Shown in pieces: positions 45,284 through 56,705 of a stretch of DNA of 64,000 nt; the first letter of the stretch is position 1, and each line of letters opens with the position of its first letter. Source of the DNA: Talinum fruticosum (lineage: Eukaryota; Streptophyta; Magnoliopsida; Caryophyllales; Talinaceae). A program made the translations under genes and the position numbers. The stretch covers positions 1,068,501-1,132,500 of the forward strand of contig JAITYX010000011.1 of assembly GCA_021018815.1 (NCBI GenBank), written 5' to 3'. The notes beneath the pieces were generated by a model. It did no database searches and was not told where the DNA came from. It worked only from the letters and a program-made list of their open reading frames with translations.

Positions 45284-46970
45284 GGCCCATCAGGGGGATA
45301 AGGCATGTACATAGAAAAATAAAAGCAGATTCTTGAAGGTTGTCTAAATAAGATGTTGTCCCCAAGCTCTACAAACACTTTGTACACAGACCTAATTGAT
45401 GCCTAGGCCTATAGACTTCTATCAAAAAGCACCAATGAGCTTTCAGAATATTCTAAAATATATAATGTTGGATAATTAGTTCAAATCCAGCCAACCAAAA
45501 AAAAAAAAAGTATTACAACTAAGATTAATTAGATTTATTATCAAACTCACCATTGCTTTATCCACTTTTGGACAAATGAGAAGTTGTTCTTTCAACAATT
45601 CTTTCATCTTGGATTATAATAGATACCAAAGCAACATGATCAATGACTATGCTATCCAATTTATTTATTTTTTTAGGTTTTCGTACAGTAGTAGTAGTAA
45701 AAAATTTGCACTTTTTAATCTAAGATCTAATGGAAACATTCTCTCCGCAATGTAGAGGTAAGGCTACTCCGTCTCCCCCCAAAAAAAAAAACAATTAAAA
45801 ATTAAATTTTTAACTTTTGAAAAAAGAACCTTGCCTACCAAAGACTGGAGGGTGTAGATTTGGAGTCCACTAAAGGAAAAAGTACAAATGAAAGCAAGTT
45901 TTGTGGTGTCATTAACAAAAAGTTACAGGCACAAAGTTTCTGAATCCTATTCAGTTTGGGAAGGGGTTGAGAAACTGAACACATAACCACCTGAATGATA
46001 AGTATTCTAGCAAAGACTTGTATCAAATTCATCAATCATACAATCTGCCAGTAGTTCTACAGATGAAAATGTTCTTGTGATGTTCCTTGGCTTTGGGTGC
46101 ATGTCTACTATTGAGACTTGGCTAGAGGTGTTAGTTTCCCACATGGCCCTTTTCATGGTTTTAGTTCACATTAAAAGCACCCATTTAAACTTGATGACTA
46201 AGTCTTGCTAATCAATGTCTAAAAATAATTGCTAATCAATGAGAATATGTAATAGAAACAGGGAGAAGAAGAGAGAAACACATAAGAATCCCATCACCTA
46301 GAACAAGGTCTTCATGATAGACTCACGACTGCTTGTATATTCAAACTTGTGCTTATTGATATCGCAGACAAAAAGTTATACCACTGAATTTAGGAAGCGT
46401 GAGGCACCTGAATGCACAAAAGGAATTCATTTTTATCTTCAAAGATTAAGGCTCGCTAATCTTGGTTTGCGAAAAGAATAGTAATCAATGCTACAGTAAG
46501 AGAGGAGGAATTCATACAGGTTACTCTAGTTTCTTTTTAATTCTATTGTCTTTATTTTTAGTGGGGTCTTTTTTTCTTTTTTATATTTGTTATTTTTAGG
46601 GAGGAGGGGATTTCTCATTAGACAACACTAGTCTCCCTTCCTTTAATGACATTTCAATCAGCTCCCCTGGCTCCTGAGAACTAATTGGGTGTTGAACACC
46701 AGAGTCTATATACGTTTCTCTCACTTTGCTGACTTGTTAATATGGGACCTGTTCTGAGTGTTGGACAACAGTTCGATTTAATCAAGCCTTTTACTGATCA
46801 AGAGATAACATATGCTTATTTGCAATTCCAAACACAAAATAACCAGCTCCGCATGGTTTTATAGAAGATTCTTCAAGGCTGAAAGATCAGTGATGGAAGT
46901 TGTTTCAAATTTTTTTATAATGGTAAACTCTTGCCATAATGTAATGTTACAAATTTGGTTTTAGTTTCTA
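44654..46970. other. Upstream of TAD2; spacer
   Basis: The 5' UTR and promoter of TAD2 should lie in the first kilobase, which includes the (CT)n tract, read as (GA)n on the gene strand. No further coding exon was recognised. Beyond about 45,400 the sequence is ordinary spacer. Confidence 0.4.
45174..45281. repeat. (CT)n microsatellite
   Basis: About 50 CT units with one interruption (CTAT at 45,190). It lies 520-630 bp upstream of the TAD2 start, where on the gene strand it is a GAGA tract, a type common in plant promoters. Confidence 0.97.
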
Positions 46971-46974
46971 TGTA

Positions 46975-47407
46975 GAGTTATGTGCCTAGCGACTTTAGAC
47001 CAATTGCTTGTTCCAATGCAGCCTATAAAGGCAAGTCAAAGTTGTTATGCTCAACACTGAAGCAAGATTCACCCACCTTGGTCAACAAAAATCAGGGCTC
47101 AGGAGGGGGTCGTTTCTTGTAAGAAACTTGTTCATGAGATAATGCTTCCCCAAGCACTTGCCTGTGGGCATAAAAGGAAGAATATTAGCCAAATATATGC
47201 TGAAGCTCAAACTCTAGAAACCATATGACTCAGCACATTGGGGTTTTGAGAAAGATTCTCAGAGTTTAAACTTCCCAGAGGAGTTTATCGATTGGATCTG
47301 GTGTTATGTCCTGTTTGCATCTTTTTCTTTCTAAATTAATGGTGAATGTCATAGTTTTCTTTCAAGGGTGGTTAGGATTAAGGCAAGGAGATCTTATGTC
47401 TCCTTTA
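46975..47407 (+). pseudogene. LINE reverse transcriptase fragment, left part
   Basis: VPSDFRPIACSNAAYKGKSK (about 46,978-47,040) is the FRPI block of a LINE RT. GWLGLRQGDLMSPL at 47,364-47,405 is the conserved G-L-R-Q-G-D-P-L-S-P block. Many stops lie between them. The copia element inserted directly after SPL; the fragment resumes at 50,166. Confidence 0.8.
47403..47407. repeat. Left target-site duplication of the copia element
   Basis: CTTTA, repeated at 50,166-50,170 after the right LTR. Confidence 0.92.
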
Positions 47408-47969
47408 TGTTAGGAATCGGGGTTCACAACAATGAGACTTAGGACAAAAGAAAATAAAGGAAGAATTGAGACACAAGAATTTAACGTAGAAAAACCCAAA
47501 CCAGGAAAAAATCACAAAACCGATGCACTAGAATTTGAGTAATTTACAAAGATTTTCCCTCAAGCACTCACTTGCTTCACTTTGCAATACACTACTCACT
47601 TCTCTATACAACAATGGAGGATAGCTCTAATTTTATAGCCTTAGACAGTCACACTTGCATTTACAAGCCATAAACCGAGCATTAACACGCATTAATACAC
47701 AAGAAACTGCCCAAGCGCTTAAATCTGTGCAGCCCGAAGGCCACACAGCTGGCACGGGTCGTGCCCAAGCAGCACGGGCTGCCCGTGCTGCTGGCACGGC
47801 CGTGCTCCTTGAACACGGCCAGCCCGAGTTCGGTGCTTGAGTCGGGCTGGCTGCAGTTGTTTTGTCCGAGACGACCCGTGCTCGAAACCTCTTGCCCGTG
47901 TTCGCGTTTCTTGCCCCGTAATGCGATTTCCCGAGCCTAAAACAACCATTAGACTCCATATTCCCAACA
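47408..47969 (-). repeat. 3' LTR of the copia element
   Basis: 562 bp, read on the - strand as TGTTGGGAATATGG to CCTAACA. It is longer than the 5' LTR by a GCACGG-rich segment at about 47,778-47,830. Confidence 0.93.
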
Positions 47970-47982
47970 ATCTCCCACTTGG
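47970..47982 (-). promoter_or_regulatory. Polypurine tract of the copia element
   Basis: CCAAGTGGGAGAT on the - strand directly precedes the 3' LTR; this is the standard plus-strand primer of plant copia elements. Confidence 0.85.
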
Positions 47983-47999
47983 AGACTAATGACTCACCT

Positions 48000-49614
48000 C
48001 CTTTGTTGCATTCATCTAGCCACCGAAACACCCCGGCCCCTTCAACATGAGAGACCCACCAAGGCCTTGAACCTCCTCAATGTTTCGGTACCTTTACCTT
48101 GGACTAGCTCCTTCACCGGATTTTCGCTATCCAAGCCTTCAAGCCCATTTTCATCACCCGACGTGAACTCCCGGTCAGATCGATCTACTTCTTGCACACT
48201 TTCACCATGCACAACTAGCTCACCGGCGTTAGTCGATAAAACTTAATGAAGACATAATTTGTACCTTTGGGCTTTACCTTCCGTAGACAATGCCGCGTTC
48301 TTCATTACCATGGATTCTTGCAAATTTCCTTGTGGAGCACCCGATGACCCATTTGTTGACCCAACAAACACCTTGTCATCAACTCCAACTACAGCGAGAA
48401 TCCACACCAAATCCTTCATCCCGAAGACTCCCACTGTAATTGTTAACCCCGGCATCCAAAGCTAAGTCACTACTATCCTCGGTATAGTATAAAGAGCCAG
48501 ATTTTATACACTCGAGCCACAACCATTGCCCCCTTAACAATTTTCCAGCCACCATTGCCAAACTTCATTAGGTATCCCGACTCATCCAATTGACTTACCG
48601 AAATCAAATTCTTTGCCAATCCCGGGATATACCTAACACCTTGCAATGTCCAAAACCCCCACTTGAGGTTTTGATCCTCACATCCCCCTTGCCTAGAATG
48701 TCCAAGCTCTTCCCATTTGCTACAAAAACTTTCCCAAGTTTTTCCCCAACAAAATTGTGAAACAAGCTTCTCATAGACCCGGAATGAAACGATGCCCCGG
48801 AATCAACCACCTAAGACTCAATAGGACTTTCCGCACTAACCACAAGTGCATCACCTACATCTTCCATGGAATTTATAGAACACCGGTCATCAAAATTTTT
48901 AGGACAATTTTTCTTAAAATGTCTCTTATCCCCACAGCCCCAACACACAACCTCTCCCGGTTTTGGGACTGTCCCCTTGCTTTGGATTTTCCCGGCCATT
49001 TTTCCTTTGTTTCTCCCTACCCCCTACATGTAATGCATTCCCCAATGATTCTAGTGTACCTCCCTTGCGAATGCTTTCGCTCAAGATCACATCCCGAACC
49101 TCATCAAACTTTAATGCATTAGAACCCCTATCACTACTAACTGCAGATACTACGGTATCCCATGACTCGGGTAACGAAGACAACAAGATTAAAGCCTTAA
49201 CTTCATCCTCAAAGTTTATACTCACCGAAGCAAGATTAGAGATAATCATATTAAAATCATTAATATGATCCGCTACACTAGTGCTTACACCCATTTTTAA
49301 TTCAAACAATCGAAGCATGAGATATACCTTATTTACCGCTGAAGGTTTCTCATAGAGGTTGGACAACGCTTCCAACAACCCTTTCGTCGTCTTTTGTTCC
49401 ATCACGTTGAAAGCCACATTCCGTGATAATGTCAATCTAACCATCCCAAGCGCTTGTCGATTAAGCAACTTCCAATCTTTTTCTTCCATGACCGCGGTCA
49501 CTCCCAAGAGGGGTTGATGCAACTCCTTCCGGTACAACAAGTCTTCTACTTGCATTTTCCGAACGCAAAGTCCTTTCCATCGAACCTCTCAATCTGTATT
49601 TTGCCACTCTCCAT
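48000..49614 (-). pseudogene. copia gag-protease polyprotein, broken
   Basis: The start MESGKIQIERFDGKDFAF lies at 49,614. A one-base loss near 49,560 shifts the frame to MQVEDLLYRKELHQPLLG (49,555), the UBN2-type Gag, which continues to about 48,930 with LSSLPESWDTVVSAVSS. The CCHC knuckle CWGCGDKRHFKKNC is in another frame (48,945-48,904). After SAESPIES a TAG stands where Trp is usual, then VVDSGASFH, the protease active site (48,810-48,785). The gag-pre-integrase part (SQLDESGYLMKFGNGGWK) ends near 48,500. The 3' remainder encodes low-complexity Ser/Gly/Glu sequence, probably the linker and tail left by deletion of integrase and RT. Confidence 0.88.
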
Positions 49615-49635
49615 TTTGTGAACTCTCAACCTCAC

Positions 49636-49650
49636 CTCGCCACGATACCA
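49636..49650 (-). promoter_or_regulatory. Primer-binding site of the copia element
   Basis: TGGTATCGTGGCGAG starts two bases after the 5' LTR on the - strand. TGGTATC is the usual match to the 3' end of initiator tRNA-Met; the later bases deviate from the common AGAGC. Confidence 0.8.
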
Positions 49651-49652
49651 AT

Positions 49653-50165
49653 TGTTAGGAATCGGGGTTCACAACAATGAGACTTAGGACAAAAGAAAAT
49701 AAAGGAAGAATTGAGACACAAGATTTTAACGTGGAAAAACCCAAACCCGGAAAAAAACCACAAAATCGATGCACTAGAATTTGAGTAATTTACAAAGATT
49801 TTCCCTCAAGCACTCACTTGCTTCACTTTGCAATACACTACTCACGTCTCTATGCAACAATGGAGGATAGCTCTAATTTTATAGCCTTAGACAGTCACAC
49901 TGCATTTACAAGCCATAAACCGAGCATTAACACGCATTAATACACAAGAAACCGCCCAAAACGCTTAAATCTGTGCAGCCCGAAGGCCACACAGCTGGCA
50001 CGGGCCGTGCCCGAGCAGCACGGGTTCGGTGTCTGGTCGGGCGAGCTGCAGCTGTTTTGTCCGAGACGACCTGTGCTCGAAACCTCTTGCCCGTGTTCAC
50101 CGTTTCTTGCCCCGTAATGCGATTTCCCGAGCCTAAAACAACCATTAGACTCCATATTCCCAACA
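49653..50165 (-). repeat. 5' LTR of the copia element
   Basis: 513 bp with TG...CA ends. It contains TCTAATTTTATAGCC (near 49,870) and CACGG motifs, and pairs with the 3' LTR at 47,408-47,969. Confidence 0.93.
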
Positions 50166-50240
50166 CTTTACTCTTAGTTTCGACTTTGGAATATCTTACA
50201 AGGACTCGTATGGATTAAGCAACTGGATACCACATCTATG
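50166..50240 (+). pseudogene. LINE reverse transcriptase fragment, right part
   Basis: Beginning in the TSD CTTTA, the frame reads LLLVSTLEYLTRTRMD, the continuation of the block interrupted at 47,407 (normally L-F-V-I-S-M-E-Y-L-T-R). Homology fades soon after. Confidence 0.75.
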
Positions 50241-53055
50241 GTTTTGATATAGGCATACGCTCGAGCTAATGTTGGCCTGTCTAAAGCTCCATTAGAGAAA
50301 AGTTTTGTGGTTACAAAAACAGAATTCCTTATGGTGTTTGATTCCAATACAAAATACAGGAATCGGCACATTCTTCCTCATCGATATCGAAACCACAGAC
50401 TTATCCATCCTTCTTAGCGTTGACCTCATTCAATCATGCTTCACCATTAGGAGGCTGAAAATCCTACCCTTCTCAGTACTCTTACTTGTCACCTCAATAG
50501 CAACTATGCCACTCGCTTTCACAAACAAATTAAAGAAAAAGCTGATAACCAATGGGCGAGTCACCCCAACAATGATCGGAATAAGATTTAATGAAATTGT
50601 TCATATTGTGAGCACAATCAATTCAGAATTCTTATACTAACAATCAAATGGGTCAAATTAAAAAGTAAAAAACAAAAAACAATTAATAAGACTAACTAGT
50701 TTCACCAACTCCCCAAAGTTACTCGACCTAGACCTCATACAAAAAAAGGAGGGAAACCAAATGAGAGCCGAGCCCTAACGATGGGCCAAAAGAGCAATCA
50801 AATTCGATCTAAATGAAATCTAAATTATACATCGCAATTTTCCCAAAAGTTTTTAGACAATTTACAAGTGAGTAGTTCACAGTAGATAAAGTAACTCCCA
50901 GTTTGAAGTCTGTGTTCTTCATCGAAAACATCGTCGTAGATAATATACATCACCGGGGGTGGGGGGCGAAATCAATGGCGGACCCGGGATTTTAAGGAGG
51001 GGGTCGGAAAAGACTGAATGGTAGTGCACATTTTACAAATTAGGGGAGTTGTAGGATCTTTAGATACAAATGAAAGAAGCTGAAAAATCCCACAAACTTT
51101 CATAGACACGCTCGGCACGGCTTCAAGTTTGGGAAAGCAACGGTGTAAATTAATGACAATAGCCCCGCGCCATACTCTTCTCGAACAGTCAGCTCAACCG
51201 GCCGGGGTTTGATTTCGGAACAAATGGAGTAAAACATAATGCAATCACTAATTTCTTTGTTATAAAAGGCAATGAAAACAAGCTGTAAGGAGGCTATCAC
51301 AATCACAAGACTAATTAGCGGGAGAAGCTGTAGAGCTGGCAATTATGGGAGGTCATAGAACGAGTGTATCACTTTTAATTGGCATCATCTTCTTCATTCA
51401 ATGATGAATTTTTGGATCTATAACTTGAAGGAATGGAGGAGTTCGTACCTTATATTTTTGAAATATCGAAGCTTTCGATCTCTAATAAGAATTAAACCAC
51501 AAATTAAACTCGCCCACAAGTCATAAATATAACTACAAAAAACAAATTAGCAACAAAAGAAAAAAAAACACAATAACTTTAGCATTCACACAACATAATC
51601 CATTTTCGTATATTCTAATTCCATAATTCACAATCTATAATCAAAGAAATCAAGCCTAAAATAGTAAAACCAATCTATGGAATGAAGTAATTGTAATGAA
51701 ATAACATACATTAAGCCTAAAATCAAAGAAATTAAACCTAAAATCACATAAATTAAACCTTGAGTTCAAATGAAATTGATAATTTTATAACTTAATAAAC
51801 TTACATATCCGAGAAGACCATGAGTAGGCTGGGTGGCGTTAGCATTGACGATGGTGGTGGGCGGTAGCAACGGTGGTTACTGATTGGGGAGGCAGCCACC
51901 GGCTGGCCGTGGTAATGGCCGAGAGATAACTCGCTTGCGTGCATGAGTGAAAGTGAGGAGAGGGTGTGAATAGAAGCCGGTGAAGGGTTGGGCTAAGGCT
52001 GGGTGATGTCGGCGGTGGCGGCGGGCGCCGCACAAGAGTGGGGCCGCGGCCACTGGTCGTGGTAGTGGCCGAGAGAAGTCGTTCGGGTCATGTGCGTGAG
52101 TGTAGGAGAGGAGTTTTAGAAGTAATGATTTTTTAAAAAACATTAAAGAAGCAATGAATTTATGAAAGAGAACAGACAAAAAATAATAATAAAGGGAAGG
52201 TGAGAAGTTTAAAACAAAAAAGAATAATAAAGGGAAGATGAGAAGTTTAAAAATAAAAGGAAGGTTGCGCACAACATGTTTCGAACCTCAAACCTCTCGC
52301 AATTCCTAAAGCGCTTAACATTGGGTTAGGAAGTCACCTAAAGATATATTTATTTGTTTTTGAGAGGGGTCACATGGCGCCACTGATCCCATGTTGGATC
52401 CATCAAGGATGGAAATTCATAAAAGTATCGAGAGAGAGGAATGACGATGGCGGCGGCAATGATGAGATAGAGAGCACGCGATGGTCGGGGGTTGCAAAGT
52501 GATCGGTTGTACGCCTTCACGAGAGGGAAGGGAGTGGGGCGACGTTGTAATGCATCCTTCATACTTCCAGTCTGTATGTACTATCATACATTCCTGACCC
52601 TTATTACGTCCTTCATACATCCAGTTGTATGTACTATCATATACTCCGACCCTTATTAAACAGAGCCAAATAGACTTAAGAAGCATTGTACACATGCCTC
52701 AAAGTGATGTAGCCCAACGTTAAAAAAACATTAACATGTGAACTAAAATTTAATTAAATTACTATAATTATAATGCAACAACAAACATTCATTTCTTCCG
52801 GTTTTCTAGAATTCGTCAATGCATAGCACCTCTATCAACAATTCGCACTGGCAAACCCTAAATCCAATCGAGAATAGAATCATATCCCTTTTATAAACAA
52901 CAATCAAATTCGATGCATTATTGATGGATCTTACAAAAGGGAAAAAAAAAAGGATCAACAAAAGTGCTCTATAGTTGGAGAACTAAACTTCATCAATCTT
53001 GATTCGATAACCAAATTGATTCAATTAAAAACAATGATAAACCAGATCAAAAAAT
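50241..53055. other. Spacer, nothing firm recognised
   Basis: A frame of 111 codons (50,305-50,640, + strand) has no recognisable motifs. A GC-richer part at 51,830-52,090 contains two diverged copies of CCACTGG(T/C)CGTGGTA(G/A)TGGCCGAGAGA; its frames are low-complexity. The ATGGCGGACCCGGGATTTTAAGG stretch near 50,975 recalls the TE end at 137. Confidence 0.45.
52555..52660. repeat. 54-bp tandem duplication
   Basis: Two copies of TCCTTCATAC(T/A)TCCAGT...GTATGTACTATCATA...GACCCTTATTA start at 52,555 and 52,609, with a few differences. Confidence 0.85.
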
Positions 53056-55385
53056 TATAACACCCCAAACCCCACCCCGGGAGTATTACATCGCTAGAGT
53101 TCCTCAAAAGGAACTTTTAAGGCTAATTAAGGTGTCGGTTTGGCTTTCCAATTACAACTTAAAGGCAATAGAGGTTATTTTACACCTTACTTGAAAACTT
53201 TTCTGAAATTTTTCGAAACTACGTAATATGGCTTATCCCCTAAGCTTAAAACCCTAAAAACCTGCATAAAAACCACAATATAACTCAACGAGCCACACGC
53301 TCGGAGTACACAGACTCAACGGCTACATGTTGGAATCTAACCAACATGCCTTAAAACTTAAAACAATAGAAATGGTTCATGATATGGCTAATACAATAAT
53401 ATTAACTTAGTTACAAGCTACAACAATTAGAAATACATGGAATGCCACTCGGGACTATCCAGCAAACAACACATAGGGGTCCGGATTATGCTAAAGTACA
53501 AGACACACCACCTGAGAGAGTACTTGCAATTAGGAGAGGGGAGAAATGGGGTGAGCAAACCACAAGCTCGGTGGATAATCCTATCCCAAAATCTACAACA
53601 TTCATACTTTATCCACATGTGATAATCCTATGTCATAACTTTTGCTCCATAATCTTGATCTTTCATTAAACATATCATACCGAAATCATATTTCCATATT
53701 TTCTCAAACAGGGTTACGTATTTATCAACAATTACTCGAAATATCAAGTCTCTTTTCAGGGAAATCCCCGGAGCTTATCAATCCTTTAAAATAGAGTTTC
53801 GAAATCATTATCAACTCATTGGATCCGAATCAACATTCTAGGCTACGGACTCGAACTAGCACTACATAGTTTCTCTAGGCACGACCCTAATAAAGGCTTC
53901 GGGACCTATCTTTAGGAAGTTTCGATCGGGCATCCTGATACACCAGGACCCTATTAGAACCCTTCCCTTGAAGTTTCGGTCGGGCATTCTCACTAGGGTT
54001 CTCCCGGTTAGAACCCTTCCAATGTGCTAAACAATCCTACCCCACTTGATTCAAACCAATGTAAACACATTCATTAAAGCTGTTTCGAGACAACATTAAC
54101 AAATCAATTTAACACACTAGAAGGCATAGAACCACGTGCCACCCCTCCAAATTCGGTTTCTCAAATTAGTTTCACTTCTTAGGAATACATTTTCACATTT
54201 GAAAAGCGAGATATCAAGAAATTATACTCAAGAATCATTTTACGTAAACAAAACTCCTTTCAGAACTAACCACTTGAAAACGAATTGACTATCTAGAGTC
54301 ACATTCAAGTTTACTCACGCACACTCAACACTTTCTTTGCGTATTCCTAGCATGACAATCGAATTCACCATAATATCACACGAATAATTAATATACTTGA
54401 ATCTGTAGATTCTTTTTTCCTCTTATCTCGCATTTAAGCTCCTTTAGTAATATTTCTCCATTAAATCACACATTAAATGCCACATGATCACCATTATAAT
54501 AACTTGGGATTCCAAACTTCATTTTTGAACCTCTGTATGCCTAATTCACATTCCTTTCCTATACTTCATACATCGGTTCTCAATAGTCTCGGTTCAACCA
54601 CTCAGCCACAATGACCACAAGTTATTACCATTTCAACCCCGGATTCATACCTAATCACAGTTTGATATATTTGCTTCAAATTTTTATATTACGTCTCCCG
54701 ACTTGTTAATTTACTAATATAATTTACAATGAACCACAATAACCACAAACAGCTAATATCCCCTATATTTGATTCAATTTCGCAATTTCCTTTGTCTAAC
54801 CAATAAATTCCCAATTGTGACCTCCCATTTCAAGTTACTCCAAGGTTAATTTCACATACTCAATCCACTAATTCTATTCTCAATTTTTCTCATATTTAAC
54901 AGTTAATCCATTCCACCATATCCACTATCAAACTACTTAATACACTTCCAAACGGGGATTCAATCACAAACATGATAGATTCATGAACTATAAACTTCAA
55001 TCAAGCGGGAATAAATTCACATACTAAGTCAATTCAATAATTCCATTAACTCATAAGTTGAATTACCTACCTCGAATTGTAGGGTTTGGAATCAATTTGG
55101 GCTTCTAGCTTCCCCTTCATTTTCCTCGCTCTCTGCCTCTAGGTTTTTCGGCCTCCTACTCTCTTGCCTGCTGCTCTTGGTCCCGTTACGCTTCGATTCT
55201 CTCTCAATCTGGCCCTCGCTCGTCCGTCGGTCCTCCTCCCTTGTCATTGTTTGATAAACCGGAATTTTACGTGTTTTTCCATTCTCTTATTGGCTAATTT
55301 CGACACTTCAAAGGCCTTCTCACCTAAATTCTTATTTGATTTCGCTTACTTTCTTCATTTATGATTAAAGTATGCGGATTTCTAC
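53056..55385 (+). mobile_element. Probable long LTR of a Ty3/gypsy element
   Basis: It begins TATAACACCCCAAACCCC, a worn form of the TGTAACACCCC start common in plant chromovirus-type LTRs, followed by a long non-coding stretch with repeated TTTCG(A/G)TCGGGCAT..T motifs (53,922 and 53,970) and a C/T-rich leader-like part around 55,100-55,250. No internal domain or second copy is visible, so a solo LTR or fragment is likely. The right border and TSD could not be established. Confidence 0.4.
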
Positions 55386-56544
55386 ATTTTCAGGTAATCC
55401 CGCATTTTATGATAAAGAATACATCTTTCAAAGTGCTAAGGAAAAGAGCGGGAAACCATAGAAGGTCGAAGAGCGAAGAAAAGGTCAAGCCAAGTCGAGC
55501 ATCGGCTGTAGCACTGGCTGTCGTTGAAGGAAAGAAGGAAAAGAAGACCTAGCACAGGCTGTCGCTGAAGCCCAAGAGGTAAGCACAAGCAATGCCAATG
55601 TCAGCACGAGGCCATGCTAGGAATTTAGAATTTAATTGAAGAAGTCGTGAGCTTGCACGGGTTAAGCACGGTTTTAGAATCGGCGGTTTTCGTTTTCTGC
55701 ATCTTTTATTCCACAAACTATTATTTTCGAGAGGGACTTTCATGCTACGTTTTAGGCTAGTTTTCTCTCTACTTGTAAGCACTTATTTCCATTGTTAAGG
55801 GATCAAAGGTTGGATTTATTTTCATCTAATCGCAATTTAATTCAAGTTTACGGTATTATTATTCTTCTCTCTACTTTTATCTTGCATTCCTTTTGGTGTT
55901 CATCCCTCAATTTGCTGTCATATGCCATGAATATGTGTGGCTAATTTTCCAACTTAGGTTGGGGATTTGCCACTAATATGCTAGTTTAATCGTAATTATG
56001 CTTTGATGCTAATTAGCAATTGCTTGATGAATTTCCGACTTGTTGATACTTATTGAATTGGTGTGAGGTTCAAGAGAATCCTACCTTTATTGTTTTTGGG
56101 AATTGAGTAGACTTCGAGAGAAGAGGCTTAGTTCTACTTCAACTTATTGGATGATTACAACTTAGATATGAGAATAATTTAGGTTGTTATTAAGGGAAGA
56201 ATCGATAATTTTGTAATTCTTTGGTTTTCAACAATTAATTCTGTTGAGTTAGCTTAATGACCTTTGAGAGAAGGCTTAGGTGGTTTGAACTGCATCGATT
56301 CCCTAGTTTATCTCGAGTTGTGAATAGTGTAGAAGCATGTAATTAAGATTGTTGGCATATTAGCTTGGTAAATCCCTGCCTAAGGATTTCTTTATCCGAT
56401 TTCATTTTGTTCTTTAAGTGTTTTCATTACCAACCAATTTGAACTGTTCCTTTACTTAGTTCAAAAGGACATTGACCTTAGATTTGTATGAGACCTAGCT
56501 CCCTAAGACCGACAACCGTACTCTCTATAGTACAACAACAAAAT

Positions 56545-56560
56545 GGCGCCGTTGCTTGGG
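56545..56560 (+). promoter_or_regulatory. Primer-binding site of the gypsy element
   Basis: TGGCGCCGTTGCTTGG follows CAACAACAAAA and matches the tRNA-Asp-type site TGGCGCCGTTGCCGGGG used by many Athila-like elements, with two differences. Confidence 0.88.
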
Positions 56561-56705
56561 TGCTAGCGCCACTCCCTAGTTTAAGTCACGTGACACTTTT
56601 GAATTGAGTTTTTTATTTATTTATTATTTTTCTTTATTTTTCTTCTTCCTTTTTGCTTTTATCTTTCCTTGAGCCTACTTACGCTTGGTATAGTTTCTTG
56701 AGTGT

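Larger units (their letters stand above)
47408..50165 (-). mobile_element. Non-autonomous Ty1/copia element (gag-protease only)
   Basis: A 2,758-bp element on the - strand with two LTRs, a 5-bp TSD (CTTTA), a primer-binding site, gag with a zinc knuckle, an aspartic protease, the start of the gag-pre-integrase region and a polypurine tract. Integrase core, reverse transcriptase and RNase H are missing. The LTRs differ by about a dozen single bases over roughly 380 aligned bases, plus an indel of about 50 bp in the CACGG-rich part. It sits inside the RT of an older LINE fragment. Confidence 0.94.

Noticed and set aside
45098..45387. Frames with long Leu-Ser or Arg-Glu runs
   Set aside because: They are produced by the (CT)n microsatellite on both strands.
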